The notes under the pieces: generated by a model
What the model was told of the DNA's origin: nothing
Database searches by the model: none
Seen by the model: only the letters and a program-made list of their open reading frames with translations
Shown here: piece after piece, positions 1 through 5,048 of the stretch
Layout: each line of letters begins with the position of its first letter
How positions within the stretch are numbered: position 1 is the first letter of the stretch
Assembly: GCA_003857395.1 (NCBI GenBank)
Contig: RPRC01000331.1
Coordinates: 1 to 5,048 of the forward strand
Direction: 5' to 3'
Length of the DNA stretch: 5,048 nt
Origin: Geobacter sp.
Lineage (GTDB): Bacteria; Desulfobacterota; Desulfuromonadia; Geobacterales; Geobacteraceae
Translations under genes and position numbers: made by a program

Positions 1-320
1 CCATGCAGCGTGTTGCAGCACTTTTTGTCGGCGAAAAGGATTTTGCCGCCTTTCGTGCTTCGAACTGCGCTGCGAAGACAACGGTGCGCCGACTCTTCTC
101 TCTGGACATTTCCCGGAGGGACGATATGATTATTTTCGATGTGCGAGGGTCAGGTTTTCTGAAAAATATGGTGAGAATTGTGGTGGGCACCCTTGTCGAA
201 GTCGGGCGGGGTACCATGGGTGCTGACGATATCGTGTCGTTATTTAACGAAGGAAACCGTCGGAAAGCCGGGATTACGGCGCCGCCGCAGGGATTGTGTC
301 TTCTGGAAGTATTTTATTGA
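1..320 (+). CDS. truA: tRNA pseudouridine synthase A, C-terminal part (5' end outside window)
   Basis: TruA converts uridines 38-40 in the anticodon stem-loop of many tRNAs to pseudouridine, in the cytoplasm. The reading frame is open from the window edge and stops at TGA 318-320. About 105 C-terminal residues are visible, against roughly 250-270 in full-length bacterial TruA, so the N-terminal half with the catalytic aspartate is missing. Numbering from the Met at base 3, family landmarks are G-E-K-D-F-A-A-F-R-A (10-19), C22-A-A-K followed by VRR (28-30), the hallmark GFLKNMVRIVVGTLVEVGRG (51-70), and the C-terminal TAPPQGLCLLEV (92-103). That Met aligns inside the family and is not the true start. 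The gene is followed by 106 bp holding the rplM promoter. I see no clear intrinsic terminator after it. Identification is from motif recall and is strong. Confidence 0.95.
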   Translation, partial: MQRVAALFVGEKDFAAFRASNCAAKTTVRRLFSLDISRRDDMIIFDVRGSGFLKNMVRIVVGTLVEVGRGTMGADDIVSLFNEGNRRKAGITAPPQGLCLLEVFY

Positions 321-325
321 GTGCA

Positions 326-372
326 GGGTTTGGATAATTTTGCTTGACAAGGCAAAGGGTTTGGATTAATTT
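326..372 (+). repeat. Direct repeat pair flanking the rplM -35 element
   Basis: Two copies of GGGTTTGGAT followed by an AATTT tract lie at 326-340 and 357-372. The first ten bases are identical. The downstream copy carries one extra T before AATTT. They start 31 bp apart, close to three helical turns. The second copy contains the proposed -10 hexamer, and the first ends just upstream of the -35. The repeat is seen directly. A role as an operator or a duplicated promoter element is inference. Confidence 0.6.
344..372 (+). promoter_or_regulatory. Predicted sigma70 promoter of rplM-rpsI
   Basis: A perfect -35 hexamer TTGACA (344-349) is followed after 17 bp by TAATTT (367-372), which keeps the conserved first, second and last bases of the -10 consensus. 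Transcription would start near 379, leaving a leader of about 48 nt before rplM. The -35 lies at the centre of an imperfect dyad (339-356: TTTGCTT, GACA, AGGCAAA, with one G-T pair). The weak -10 beside a perfect -35 would allow regulation, but no known operator is recognised. Confidence 0.7.
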
Positions 373-426
373 ACCAGCTTTCAGTACGTCGCTGATTTTA
401 TTTCTTCATCTAGCTGTGAGGTTTCA

Positions 427-849
427 ATGAAAACGCAAGTACCCCGTTCTAAAGATATAACCAGGGATTGGTTTCTGGTCGATGTGGAAAATCAGGTCCT
501 TGGTAGGGTCGCAACCCAGATAGCTAGTGTGCTCCGTGGCAAGAACAAGCCCACCTACACTCCCAGCGTCGACACCGGTGACTTCGTGGTTGTGGTAAAC
601 GCCGCGAAGATCGCTCTGACCGGGAACAAGCTCGCTGATAAGGTCTACTACAGCCATTCCGGTTTCCCCGGTGGGATCAAAGGCATCACCGCTGGAAAGC
701 TTCTGGAAAAGAAATCGGAAGATCTCATCAGAAAAGCGGTAAAGGGCATGCTTCCCAAAAACAAGCTCGCAAGTCTTATGCTGAAGAAGCTTAAGATCTA
801 TGCCGGCGCTGCTCACCCCCACGAAGCTCAGCAACCGAAGGCTCTGTAG
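427..849 (+). CDS. rplM: 50S ribosomal protein L13
   Basis: L13 is an early-assembling protein of the large ribosomal subunit that binds 23S rRNA. The 140-residue product is close to the usual length (142 in E. coli). Family features are the N-terminal W-F-L-V-D (15-19), LGRVAT (25-30), the segment Y-T-P-S-V-D-T-G-D (44-52), VKGMLPKN (105-112), and the C-terminal [13 protein letters not shown] (125-137). ATG 427 is preceded by a modest Shine-Dalgarno GAGG (418-421) with a 5-nt spacer. This start gives the expected M-K-T N-terminus. rpsI follows after 41 bp, the conserved rplM-rpsI pair, which most likely shares one transcript from the promoter at 344-372. The long reading frame on the opposite strand is a shadow of this gene. 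Confidence 0.98.
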   Translation: MKTQVPRSKDITRDWFLVDVENQVLGRVATQIASVLRGKNKPTYTPSVDTGDFVVVVNAAKIALTGNKLADKVYYSHSGFPGGIKGITAGKLLEKKSEDLIRKAVKGMLPKNKLASLMLKKLKIYAGAAHPHEAQQPKAL

Positions 850-890
850 GGTAATTCAAATTTCATAACGATAGTCCCAGGAGAAGATAC

Positions 891-1283
891 ATGGCAGGAA
901 CACGCTTCTACGGCACCGGAAAGAGAAAAACATCCATCGCCAGAGTCTGGCTTACGCCGGGCAGTGGCAAAATTACCGTGAACGACAAGAGCCTTGACGA
1001 TTACTTTGGAAGGGAAACCTCCAAAATGGTGCTCAAGCAGCCCTTGGAATTTACCGAGAACCTTGATAAGTTCGATATCTACGCAACCGTCAAGGGCGGT
1101 GGAGACAGTGGTCAGGCTGGTGCAATAAAGCACGGGATCACCAAGGCTCTGCTGGAAGTTGACGCTACACTCCGTGGTGTCCTGAAGAAGGCCGGTTTTA
1201 TTACCCGTGATTCGCGCGTCAAAGAGCGTAAGAAGTACGGTAAGAAAGCTGCTCGCGCAAGCTTCCAGTTCTCCAAGCGTTAA
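891..1283 (+). CDS. rpsI: 30S ribosomal protein S9
   Basis: S9 belongs to the small-subunit head, and its C-terminal tail reaches the P-site tRNA. The 130-residue product has the expected length. It shows the start [18 protein letters not shown] (7-24), the S9 signature [11 protein letters not shown] (69-79) followed by HGITKAL (81-87), and a basic C-terminal tail. This tail runs [11 protein letters not shown] (107-117) and ends with the typical F-S-K-R (127-130), whose terminal Arg contacts P-site tRNA in the family. ATG 891 has a good Shine-Dalgarno AGGAGA (879-884) with a 6-nt spacer. It is the second gene of the rplM-rpsI unit and is followed at once by an intrinsic terminator, so the operon appears to end here. 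Confidence 0.98.
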   Translation: MAGTRFYGTGKRKTSIARVWLTPGSGKITVNDKSLDDYFGRETSKMVLKQPLEFTENLDKFDIYATVKGGGDSGQAGAIKHGITKALLEVDATLRGVLKKAGFITRDSRVKERKKYGKKAARASFQFSKR

Positions 1284-1311
1284 GATTCGATTCTGTTATC
1301 ATTTATGTTTC

Positions 1312-1345
1312 AGAGGGGGAAATCCATACGGATTTTCCCCTTTTC
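1312..1345 (+). terminator. Rho-independent terminator after rpsI
   Basis: The strand AGGGGGAAATCC (1314-1325) pairs with GGATTTTCCCCT (1330-1341) around a 4-nt ATAC loop. This is a 12-bp stem with one G-T pair, extendable at its base by two more pairs. A run of T follows (1341-1344). The hairpin starts about 30 bp after the rpsI stop and separates the ribosomal operon from argC. Confidence 0.88.
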
Positions 1346-1431
1346 TGCGTTCGTAAACAGTTGATTCAGGTGTTGTTGGTGAGAAGACTGATCCCCTTGT
1401 GTACCCTTTTCTTTTCTAGAGGAGATATCGC

Positions 1432-2469
1432 ATGCTAAAGGTTGCGGTTGTTGGTGCTAGCGGTTATACCGGTGTTGAGTTGTTGAGGCTCCTCTCTGGT
1501 CACCCTGAAGTTGCAGTTACCTGTGTTACCTCAGAGAGAAGTGCCGGAAAAACCGTAGGCGAGATATTTCCCTCGGTTCGCGATCGCTACACCCAGGTCC
1601 TTGAAAAGCTGGAACCGATGCGGGTTTGTGAAAAGGCGGATTTCATCTTTACGGCACTCCCGCATCAGGCTGCGATGCTGGTGGTTCCCGCCTTTCTGGA
1701 GATGGGGAAGAAAGTTGTCGATCTTTCTGCTGACTACCGCTTTCATGATCCGGCGCTGTATGAAGCGTGGTATCAGCCCCATATGAATCCCGATCTGTTG
1801 GCCAAGTCAGTCTACGGACTCCCCGAATTGCACCGGAAGGCAATCGCCGGGTCTGATCTGGTGGGGAACCCGGGTTGCTATCCTACCAGTATTATCCTTG
1901 GGCTCGCCCCGCTTTTGAAAAAAGGCCTTCTCGACCATAGTACGATCATTGCCGACTCAAAGTCCGCTGTCAGTGGTGCCGGCAGGGGAGCAAAGGTCGA
2001 TACACTCTTTTGCGAAGTGAATGAAGGGTTCAAGGCCTATGGGATTGCCTCCCATCGCCACATGCCGGAAATTGAACAGGAGCTTTCCCTCCTTGCGGGT
2101 GAGCAGGTGACGATTTCCTTTACCCCGCATCTTGTTCCGATGGATCGTGGCATTCTCTCCACTATCTACGCTTCCTTGACAAAAGATGCCTCTGTCGACC
2201 AGTTACTGTCGCTCTACCAGAAGTTTTATCGAAATGAAGGGTTTGTCCGGGTGCTGCCTGAGGGCGTCTATCCGTCGACCCTGCATGTCCGCGGTTCTAA
2301 TTTCTGCGACATCGGTTTGACGATTGATAAAAGAACCGGCCGCGTTATTGTCGTTTCAACCATTGATAACCTGGTCAAAGGGGCTTCGGGGCAGGCTGTA
2401 CAGAACATGAATATTATGAACGGTTTCCCTGAAAACCTTGGCCTCGACGCCCTGCCGTTGTTTCCCTGA
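1432..2469 (+). CDS. argC: N-acetyl-gamma-glutamyl-phosphate reductase
   Basis: ArgC carries out the NADPH-dependent reduction of N-acetyl-gamma-glutamyl phosphate to N-acetylglutamate 5-semialdehyde, the third step of arginine biosynthesis, in the cytoplasm. The 345-residue protein has the usual length. The N-terminal Rossmann motif is [16 protein letters not shown] (6-21). The substrate domain carries VDLSADYRF (96-104), YGLPEL (128-133), the catalytic Cys149 in GNPGCYPT (145-152), and the SHRHMPEI segment (207-214), which should supply the catalytic histidine. A late [15 protein letters not shown] motif (313-327) returns to the nucleotide-binding domain. ATG 1432 has a strong Shine-Dalgarno AGGAG (1420-1424) with a 7-nt spacer. 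The gene lies after the rpsI terminator, so it needs its own promoter within about 1346-1420. I found no convincing -35/-10 pair and no recognisable ARG box there. Its stop overlaps the next gene's start. Confidence 0.97.
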   Translation: MLKVAVVGASGYTGVELLRLLSGHPEVAVTCVTSERSAGKTVGEIFPSVRDRYTQVLEKLEPMRVCEKADFIFTALPHQAAMLVVPAFLEMGKKVVDLSADYRFHDPALYEAWYQPHMNPDLLAKSVYGLPELHRKAIAGSDLVGNPGCYPTSIILGLAPLLKKGLLDHSTIIADSKSAVSGAGRGAKVDTLFCEVNEGFKAYGIASHRHMPEIEQELSLLAGEQVTISFTPHLVPMDRGILSTIYASLTKDASVDQLLSLYQKFYRNEGFVRVLPEGVYPSTLHVRGSNFCDIGLTIDKRTGRVIVVSTIDNLVKGASGQAVQNMNIMNGFPENLGLDALPLFP

Positions 2470-4289
2470 TGCCCTTTCTTCCTGTCAACAGTGACGAAGC
2501 TCTCCGGTTGGGCTGGTCTCAATTGGATGTCATTTTTGTAAGTGGCGATGCCTATGTCGACCACCCTTCTTTTGGCGTTCCTCTTCTTGCCCGCCTTCTC
2601 GAATCCCGTGGTTTCCGCGTTGGGATCATTCCGCAACCCGATTGGCGGGTAAAAGAATCTTTCATGGTTCTGGGGCGCCCAAAACTCTTTTTTGCTGTAT
2701 CGGCCGGTGCAATGGATTCGATGGTTGCACATTATACTCCGGCAAAGAAGCTCCGGCGAGATGATGCCTATACACCGGGGAATCGTCACGGTGCCCGGCC
2801 CAATCGTGCTACCATTGTCTACACCAGTCGTTTGAAAGAGGCATTCAAGGACGTGCCGGTTATTTTGGGTGGCATCGAGGCAAGCCTCCGACGTTTCGCT
2901 CACTACGATTATTGGGAAGACCGCGTGCGTCGCTCTATTTTATTTGACGCAAAGGCGGATCTTCTGGTGTATGGAATGGCAGAACATCCGCTACTCCAGA
3001 TTGCTGAGGGGTTGCGTCGCGGTGAGAATCTTGCCGGAATGCACAATGTTCAGGGCACCGCCTGGATCGGTGACAAGAATCGATTTGCCTCTATTTCTGG
3101 CAGCGTCTGCAGCCTTCCCTCCTGGGAAAAGGTCTCTGTTGATAAGCATGTTTTTGCGGAAGCTTTCCGGTTGGCTGAACAACAGATGAATTCGCAAACC
3201 GGGTCTGTGGTGGTGCAGGGACATGGTGATCGATACCTGATCTGCAATCCACCTTCGAGTCCCCTTTCTCAACCTGAGATGGATGAAGTGTATGCCCTGC
3301 CTTTCGAAAAAGCTCCCCACCCATCGTATGAGGAACCGATTCCGGCCTGTGAACAGATACGCGCATCAATAACGACTCACCGTGGCTGTATGGGCGGCTG
3401 TGCATTTTGCGCAATAGCCCATCATCAGGGTAAGGTAGTGCAGTCGCGAAGTGAAGCGTCGATTCTGCGGGAAGTCCGTAGGCTGGCTGCCTATTCGTGG
3501 TTTAAGGGTACCGTTACCGATCTGGGTGGGCCTACCGCCAATATGTATGCAGCCAGGTGTTGTGACAAAGAGACGTTGCAGAATTGTCGGAGGGTCAGTT
3601 GCATTTATCCTGACCAGTGCAAAAATCTTCGGATAGCAGATCACGAGCCTGCGAATCTCCTGAGAAAGGTCAGAAGTGTCCCCGGGGTCAGGCATGTTGC
3701 CGTTGCTTCCGGCGTCCGCTTTGATCTCTTCTCTAGTCAACCGGAGTATCTGCGGGAGCTTTTGACCCACCACGTAGGCGGCCTGTTAAAAGTAGCTCCC
3801 GAGCATCTCGTCAATGCCGTTACAAAAAGGATGAGAAAGCCAGGGAGGGATGTTTTCGTTCGGTTTCTGGAACATTTTCGTGCGGAAACTGCCCGACTTG
3901 GGAAGCGCTACTCCCTTGTGCCGTATATGATGTCGGGTCATCCTGGTTGCTCCCTGAATGATATGGTTGATGCCGCCCTGAGTTTGAAACGTTTGGGCCT
4001 CAAAGTTGAGCAGGTTCAAGATTTTACCCCGACTCCAGGTTCTCTTTCGACGTGTATCTACCATACCGGCCAGGATCCGTATACTGGAGAAAGTGTATAT
4101 GTTGCGAGAACCTCAAGTGAGAAAAGCCTACAGAAGTCTCTATTGCTCTATCATATTCCGGAGGAACGAGGATCGGTCTTGAAGGCCTTGAAAATGACAG
4201 GGCGTGAGGCGGTTGCGCAGGATCTGCTGCCTCATAGCAAAAATGAGAAGGCGGCAGAAGAAAAGAGAAGGAATGTGCGGCGGAAATAA
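2469..4289 (+). CDS. ygiQ: YgiQ family radical SAM protein (UPF0313), function unknown
   Basis: This is a radical S-adenosylmethionine enzyme of the YgiQ/UPF0313 family. The reaction is not established. The 606-residue protein opens with [15 protein letters not shown] (2-16), then the family motif [11 protein letters not shown] (26-36) and [12 protein letters not shown] (48-59). These mark the N-terminal family domain (about 1-290). The radical SAM core starts with the CxxxCxxC iron-sulphur motif C307-MGG-C311-AF-C314. It continues with SDLGG-type D351-L-G-G-P-T-A-N-M-Y (351-360), then C364, C373, C378 and C384, [13 protein letters not shown] (434-446), and P-Y-M-M-S-G-H-P-G (485-493). The C-terminal tail (590-606) is highly charged. 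ATG 2469 overlaps the argC TGA as TGATG. It has no visible Shine-Dalgarno, so translation is probably coupled to argC. The start fits because family homology begins at residue 2. It lacks the N-terminal extension of E. coli YgiQ. Confidence 0.93.
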   Translation: MPFLPVNSDEALRLGWSQLDVIFVSGDAYVDHPSFGVPLLARLLESRGFRVGIIPQPDWRVKESFMVLGRPKLFFAVSAGAMDSMVAHYTPAKKLRRDDAYTPGNRHGARPNRATIVYTSRLKEAFKDVPVILGGIEASLRRFAHYDYWEDRVRRSILFDAKADLLVYGMAEHPLLQIAEGLRRGENLAGMHNVQGTAWIGDKNRFASISGSVCSLPSWEKVSVDKHVFAEAFRLAEQQMNSQTGSVVVQGHGDRYLICNPPSSPLSQPEMDEVYALPFEKAPHPSYEEPIPACEQIRASITTHRGCMGGCAFCAIAHHQGKVVQSRSEASILREVRRLAAYSWFKGTVTDLGGPTANMYAARCCDKETLQNCRRVSCIYPDQCKNLRIADHEPANLLRKVRSVPGVRHVAVASGVRFDLFSSQPEYLRELLTHHVGGLLKVAPEHLVNAVTKRMRKPGRDVFVRFLEHFRAETARLGKRYSLVPYMMSGHPGCSLNDMVDAALSLKRLGLKVEQVQDFTPTPGSLSTCIYHTGQDPYTGESVYVARTSSEKSLQKSLLLYHIPEERGSVLKALKMTGREAVAQDLLPHSKNEKAAEEKRRNVRRK

Positions 4290-4319
4290 CTTTTGTTTCG
4301 TGTGCTGCATAAATTGCGG

Positions 4320-4342
4320 GATTTATTTGTTAGAAATAAATC
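4320..4342 (+). promoter_or_regulatory. AT-rich perfect inverted repeat, likely UP element, upstream of the tRNA-tuf promoter
   Basis: GATTTATTT (4320-4328) and AAATAAATC (4334-4342) form a perfect 9-bp inverted repeat around GTTAG. The right arm touches the -35 hexamer that follows. Measured from a start near 4378 it spans about -58 to -36, exactly where an UP element binds the RNA polymerase alpha C-terminal domains, and its A/T tracts resemble that element. It could instead be a regulator's operator. It is a poor terminator for ygiQ because no T run follows. Confidence 0.5.
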
Positions 4343-4371
4343 TTGACAAGGAATGGAAAGGGAGATATAAG
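4343..4371 (+). promoter_or_regulatory. Strong predicted sigma70 promoter of the tRNA-tuf operon
   Basis: TTGACA (4343-4348) matches the -35 consensus perfectly. After the optimal 17-bp spacer, TATAAG (4366-4371) matches five of six -10 bases. Initiation would fall near 4378, about 44 nt before the first tRNA. With the A/T-rich inverted repeat upstream, this looks like a high-output stable-RNA promoter. The bases just after the -10 are not notably G+C rich, so a classic stringent discriminator is not evident. Confidence 0.82.
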
Positions 4372-4376
4372 GAGTA

Positions 4377-4395
4377 TCTTCGTTTTTAGCGAAGA
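4377..4395 (+). other. Hairpin at the predicted 5' end of the tRNA-tuf transcript
   Basis: TCTTCG (4377-4382) can pair with CGAAGA (4390-4395) around the 7-nt loop TTTTTAG. This puts a small stem at, or within a base of, the predicted transcription start. Further on, GTGCATA occurs twice (4399-4405 and 4409-4415), separated by AAA, just before the first tRNA. Either could affect leader processing or stability. The pairing is visible, the role is unknown. Confidence 0.35.
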
Positions 4396-4421
4396 ACCGT
4401 GCATAAAAGTGCATAGGGCTT

Positions 4422-4497
4422 GCTGGCGTAGCTCAACTGGCAGAGCAGCTGACTTGTAATCAGCAGGTTGCGGGTTCGAGTCCCATCGCCAGCTCCA
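4422..4497 (+). tRNA. tRNA-Thr, anticodon TGT
   Basis: This 76-nt cloverleaf has acceptor GCTGGCG paired with CGCCAGC, discriminator T and an encoded CCA. The D arm is GCTC/GAGC. The anticodon stem GCTGA/TCAGC holds loop CTTGTAA, with anticodon TGT at 4455-4457, which reads ACA and, with U34 modification, other ACN threonine codons. The T loop is TTCGAGT. The T stem GCGGG/CCCAT contains a G-T pair (4470/4486) and a C-A mismatch (4471/4485). It is first in the tRNA-tuf unit and corresponds in position and anticodon to E. coli thrU. Confidence 0.97.
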
Positions 4498-4523
4498 TAT
4501 TTATAGTAGTGCTGATCTTCCCT

Positions 4524-4609
4524 GGAGGGATTCCCGAGTGGCCAAAGGGAACAGACTGTAAATCTGTCGTCGGACGACTTCGGAGGTTCGAATCCTCCTC
4601 CCTCCACCA
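4524..4609 (+). tRNA. tRNA-Tyr, anticodon GTA
   Basis: This 86-nt class II tRNA has a long variable arm (about 4566-4580), as expected for bacterial tRNA-Tyr. Acceptor GGAGGGA pairs with TCCCTCC, followed by discriminator A and CCA (4607-4609). The anticodon stem ACAGA/TCTGT holds loop CTGTAAA with anticodon GTA (4558-4560), reading UAU and UAC. The T loop is TTCGAAT. It lies 26 bp after tRNA-Thr(TGT) and corresponds to E. coli tyrU. Its first 12 bases recur exactly at the tuf ribosome-binding site (4939-4950). Confidence 0.97.
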
Positions 4610-4716
4610 TAACAACTGCAGAAGAAGTTCGAAGCATTGCTTGCAGGAGACGAATGTCGCATGCACTGGAAGTGATGAGCATCGGTTTTCTTCAAAAATC
4701 TTCTTGATTGAATTTA
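4610..4716 (+). other. 107-bp inter-tRNA spacer with a possible 17-codon micro-ORF
   Basis: This is by far the longest gap between the four tRNAs (the others are 26 and 8 bp). A small reading frame, ATG 4654 to TGA 4705-4707, would encode MSHALEVMSIGFLQKSS. It is preceded by AGGAG (4645-4649) with a short 4-nt spacer. A weak hairpin AAGC-ATT-GCTT is visible at 4632-4642. I recognise no tRNA, promoter or terminator here. The micro-ORF may well be chance, and the stretch is most simply excised precursor RNA. Confidence 0.2.
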
Positions 4717-4793
4717 GCGGGAGTAGCTCAGTTGGCTAGAGCGTCAGCCTTCCAAGCTGAGGGTCGCGGGTTCGAGTCCCGTTTCCCGCTCCA
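4717..4793 (+). tRNA. tRNA-Gly, anticodon TCC
   Basis: This 77-nt cloverleaf has acceptor GCGGGAG against TTCCCGC (one G-T pair), discriminator T and encoded CCA. The D arm is GCTC/GAGC. The anticodon stem TCAGC/GCTGA holds loop CTTCCAA with anticodon TCC (4751-4753), reading GGA and GGG. The T stem GCGGG/CCCGT carries loop TTCGAGT. It corresponds to E. coli glyT in the tufB operon and is followed after only 8 bp by the next tRNA. Confidence 0.97.
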
Positions 4794-4801
4794 TTTTGTG
4801 T

Positions 4802-5048
<247 letters not shown>

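Noticed and set aside
375..416. Possible alternative pairings in the rplM leader (CAGCT at 375-379 with GCTG at 391-394 or AGCTG at 412-416) suggesting an L13 autoregulatory switch
   Set aside because: The predicted transcription start near 379 leaves the CAGCT arm outside the RNA, and the remaining 4-bp pairings are too weak to call.
424..834. 136-codon reading frame on the minus strand over rplM
   Set aside because: It is an antisense shadow of a highly conserved ribosomal gene, with no recognisable domain.
1346..1420. Search for an argC promoter or ARG box
   Set aside because: TTGATT (1361) and TTGTTG (1373) are -35-like, but no acceptable -10 lies at the right spacing and no ArgR-type palindrome is visible.
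2268..2903. 211-codon minus-strand frame over the argC/ygiQ junction
   Set aside because: It overlaps two well-supported genes antisense, and its product has no recognisable motif.
3366..3773. 135-codon minus-strand frame inside ygiQ
   Set aside because: It is a shadow frame under the conserved radical SAM core, with no independent support.
4386..4739. Open reading frames on both strands across the tRNA-Thr/tRNA-Tyr region, including peptides such as GGGFEPP and GTRTRNLL (minus strand) and IPEWPKGTDCKSV (plus strand)
   Set aside because: These are well-known spurious translations of tRNA genes and their complements. The tRNAs explain the open frames.

Overview
This is a housekeeping chromosomal segment with every gene on the + strand. 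The gene content and order (truA, rplM-rpsI, argC, ygiQ-type radical SAM gene, tRNA-Thr/Tyr/Gly/Thr, tuf) and the protein sequences fit a Geobacter/Pelobacter/Desulfuromonas-type bacterium (Desulfuromonadia, formerly Deltaproteobacteria). That placement rests on remembered gene order and protein character, not on a search. Base composition looks moderate, around half G+C by eye, and nothing suggests recent horizontal transfer.

Layout. Bases 1-320 are the C-terminal part of truA (tRNA pseudouridine synthase), cut by the window edge. A near-consensus sigma70 promoter at 344-372, inside an unusual repeat/dyad arrangement, precedes rplM (427-849, L13) and rpsI (891-1283, S9). This two-gene ribosomal operon ends at a strong intrinsic terminator (about 1312-1345). 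argC (1432-2469, arginine biosynthesis) follows and overlaps by one base, in a TGATG stop/start, a YgiQ-family radical SAM gene (2469-4289). A second strong promoter (4343-4371), abutted by a perfect 9-bp AT-rich inverted repeat, drives tRNA-Thr(TGT), tRNA-Tyr(GTA), tRNA-Gly(TCC), tRNA-Thr(GGT) and then tuf (EF-Tu). Only the first 32 codons of tuf are in the window. The tRNA order matches the thrU-tyrU-glyT-thrT-tufB operon of E. coli.

How the parts work together. Most of the window serves translation: tRNA modification (TruA), ribosomal proteins (L13, S9), four tRNAs, and the factor that carries charged tRNAs to the ribosome (EF-Tu). ArgC is a core arginine enzyme. The YgiQ-type protein has no established reaction.

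I found no new mobile, defence or biosynthetic system. The points most worth a second look are regulatory. The tuf ribosome-binding region repeats the 5' end of the co-transcribed tRNA-Tyr gene (12 identical bases, 22 of 28 matching), a hairpin sits just before the tuf Shine-Dalgarno sequence, and the rplM promoter is flanked by a near-perfect direct repeat.
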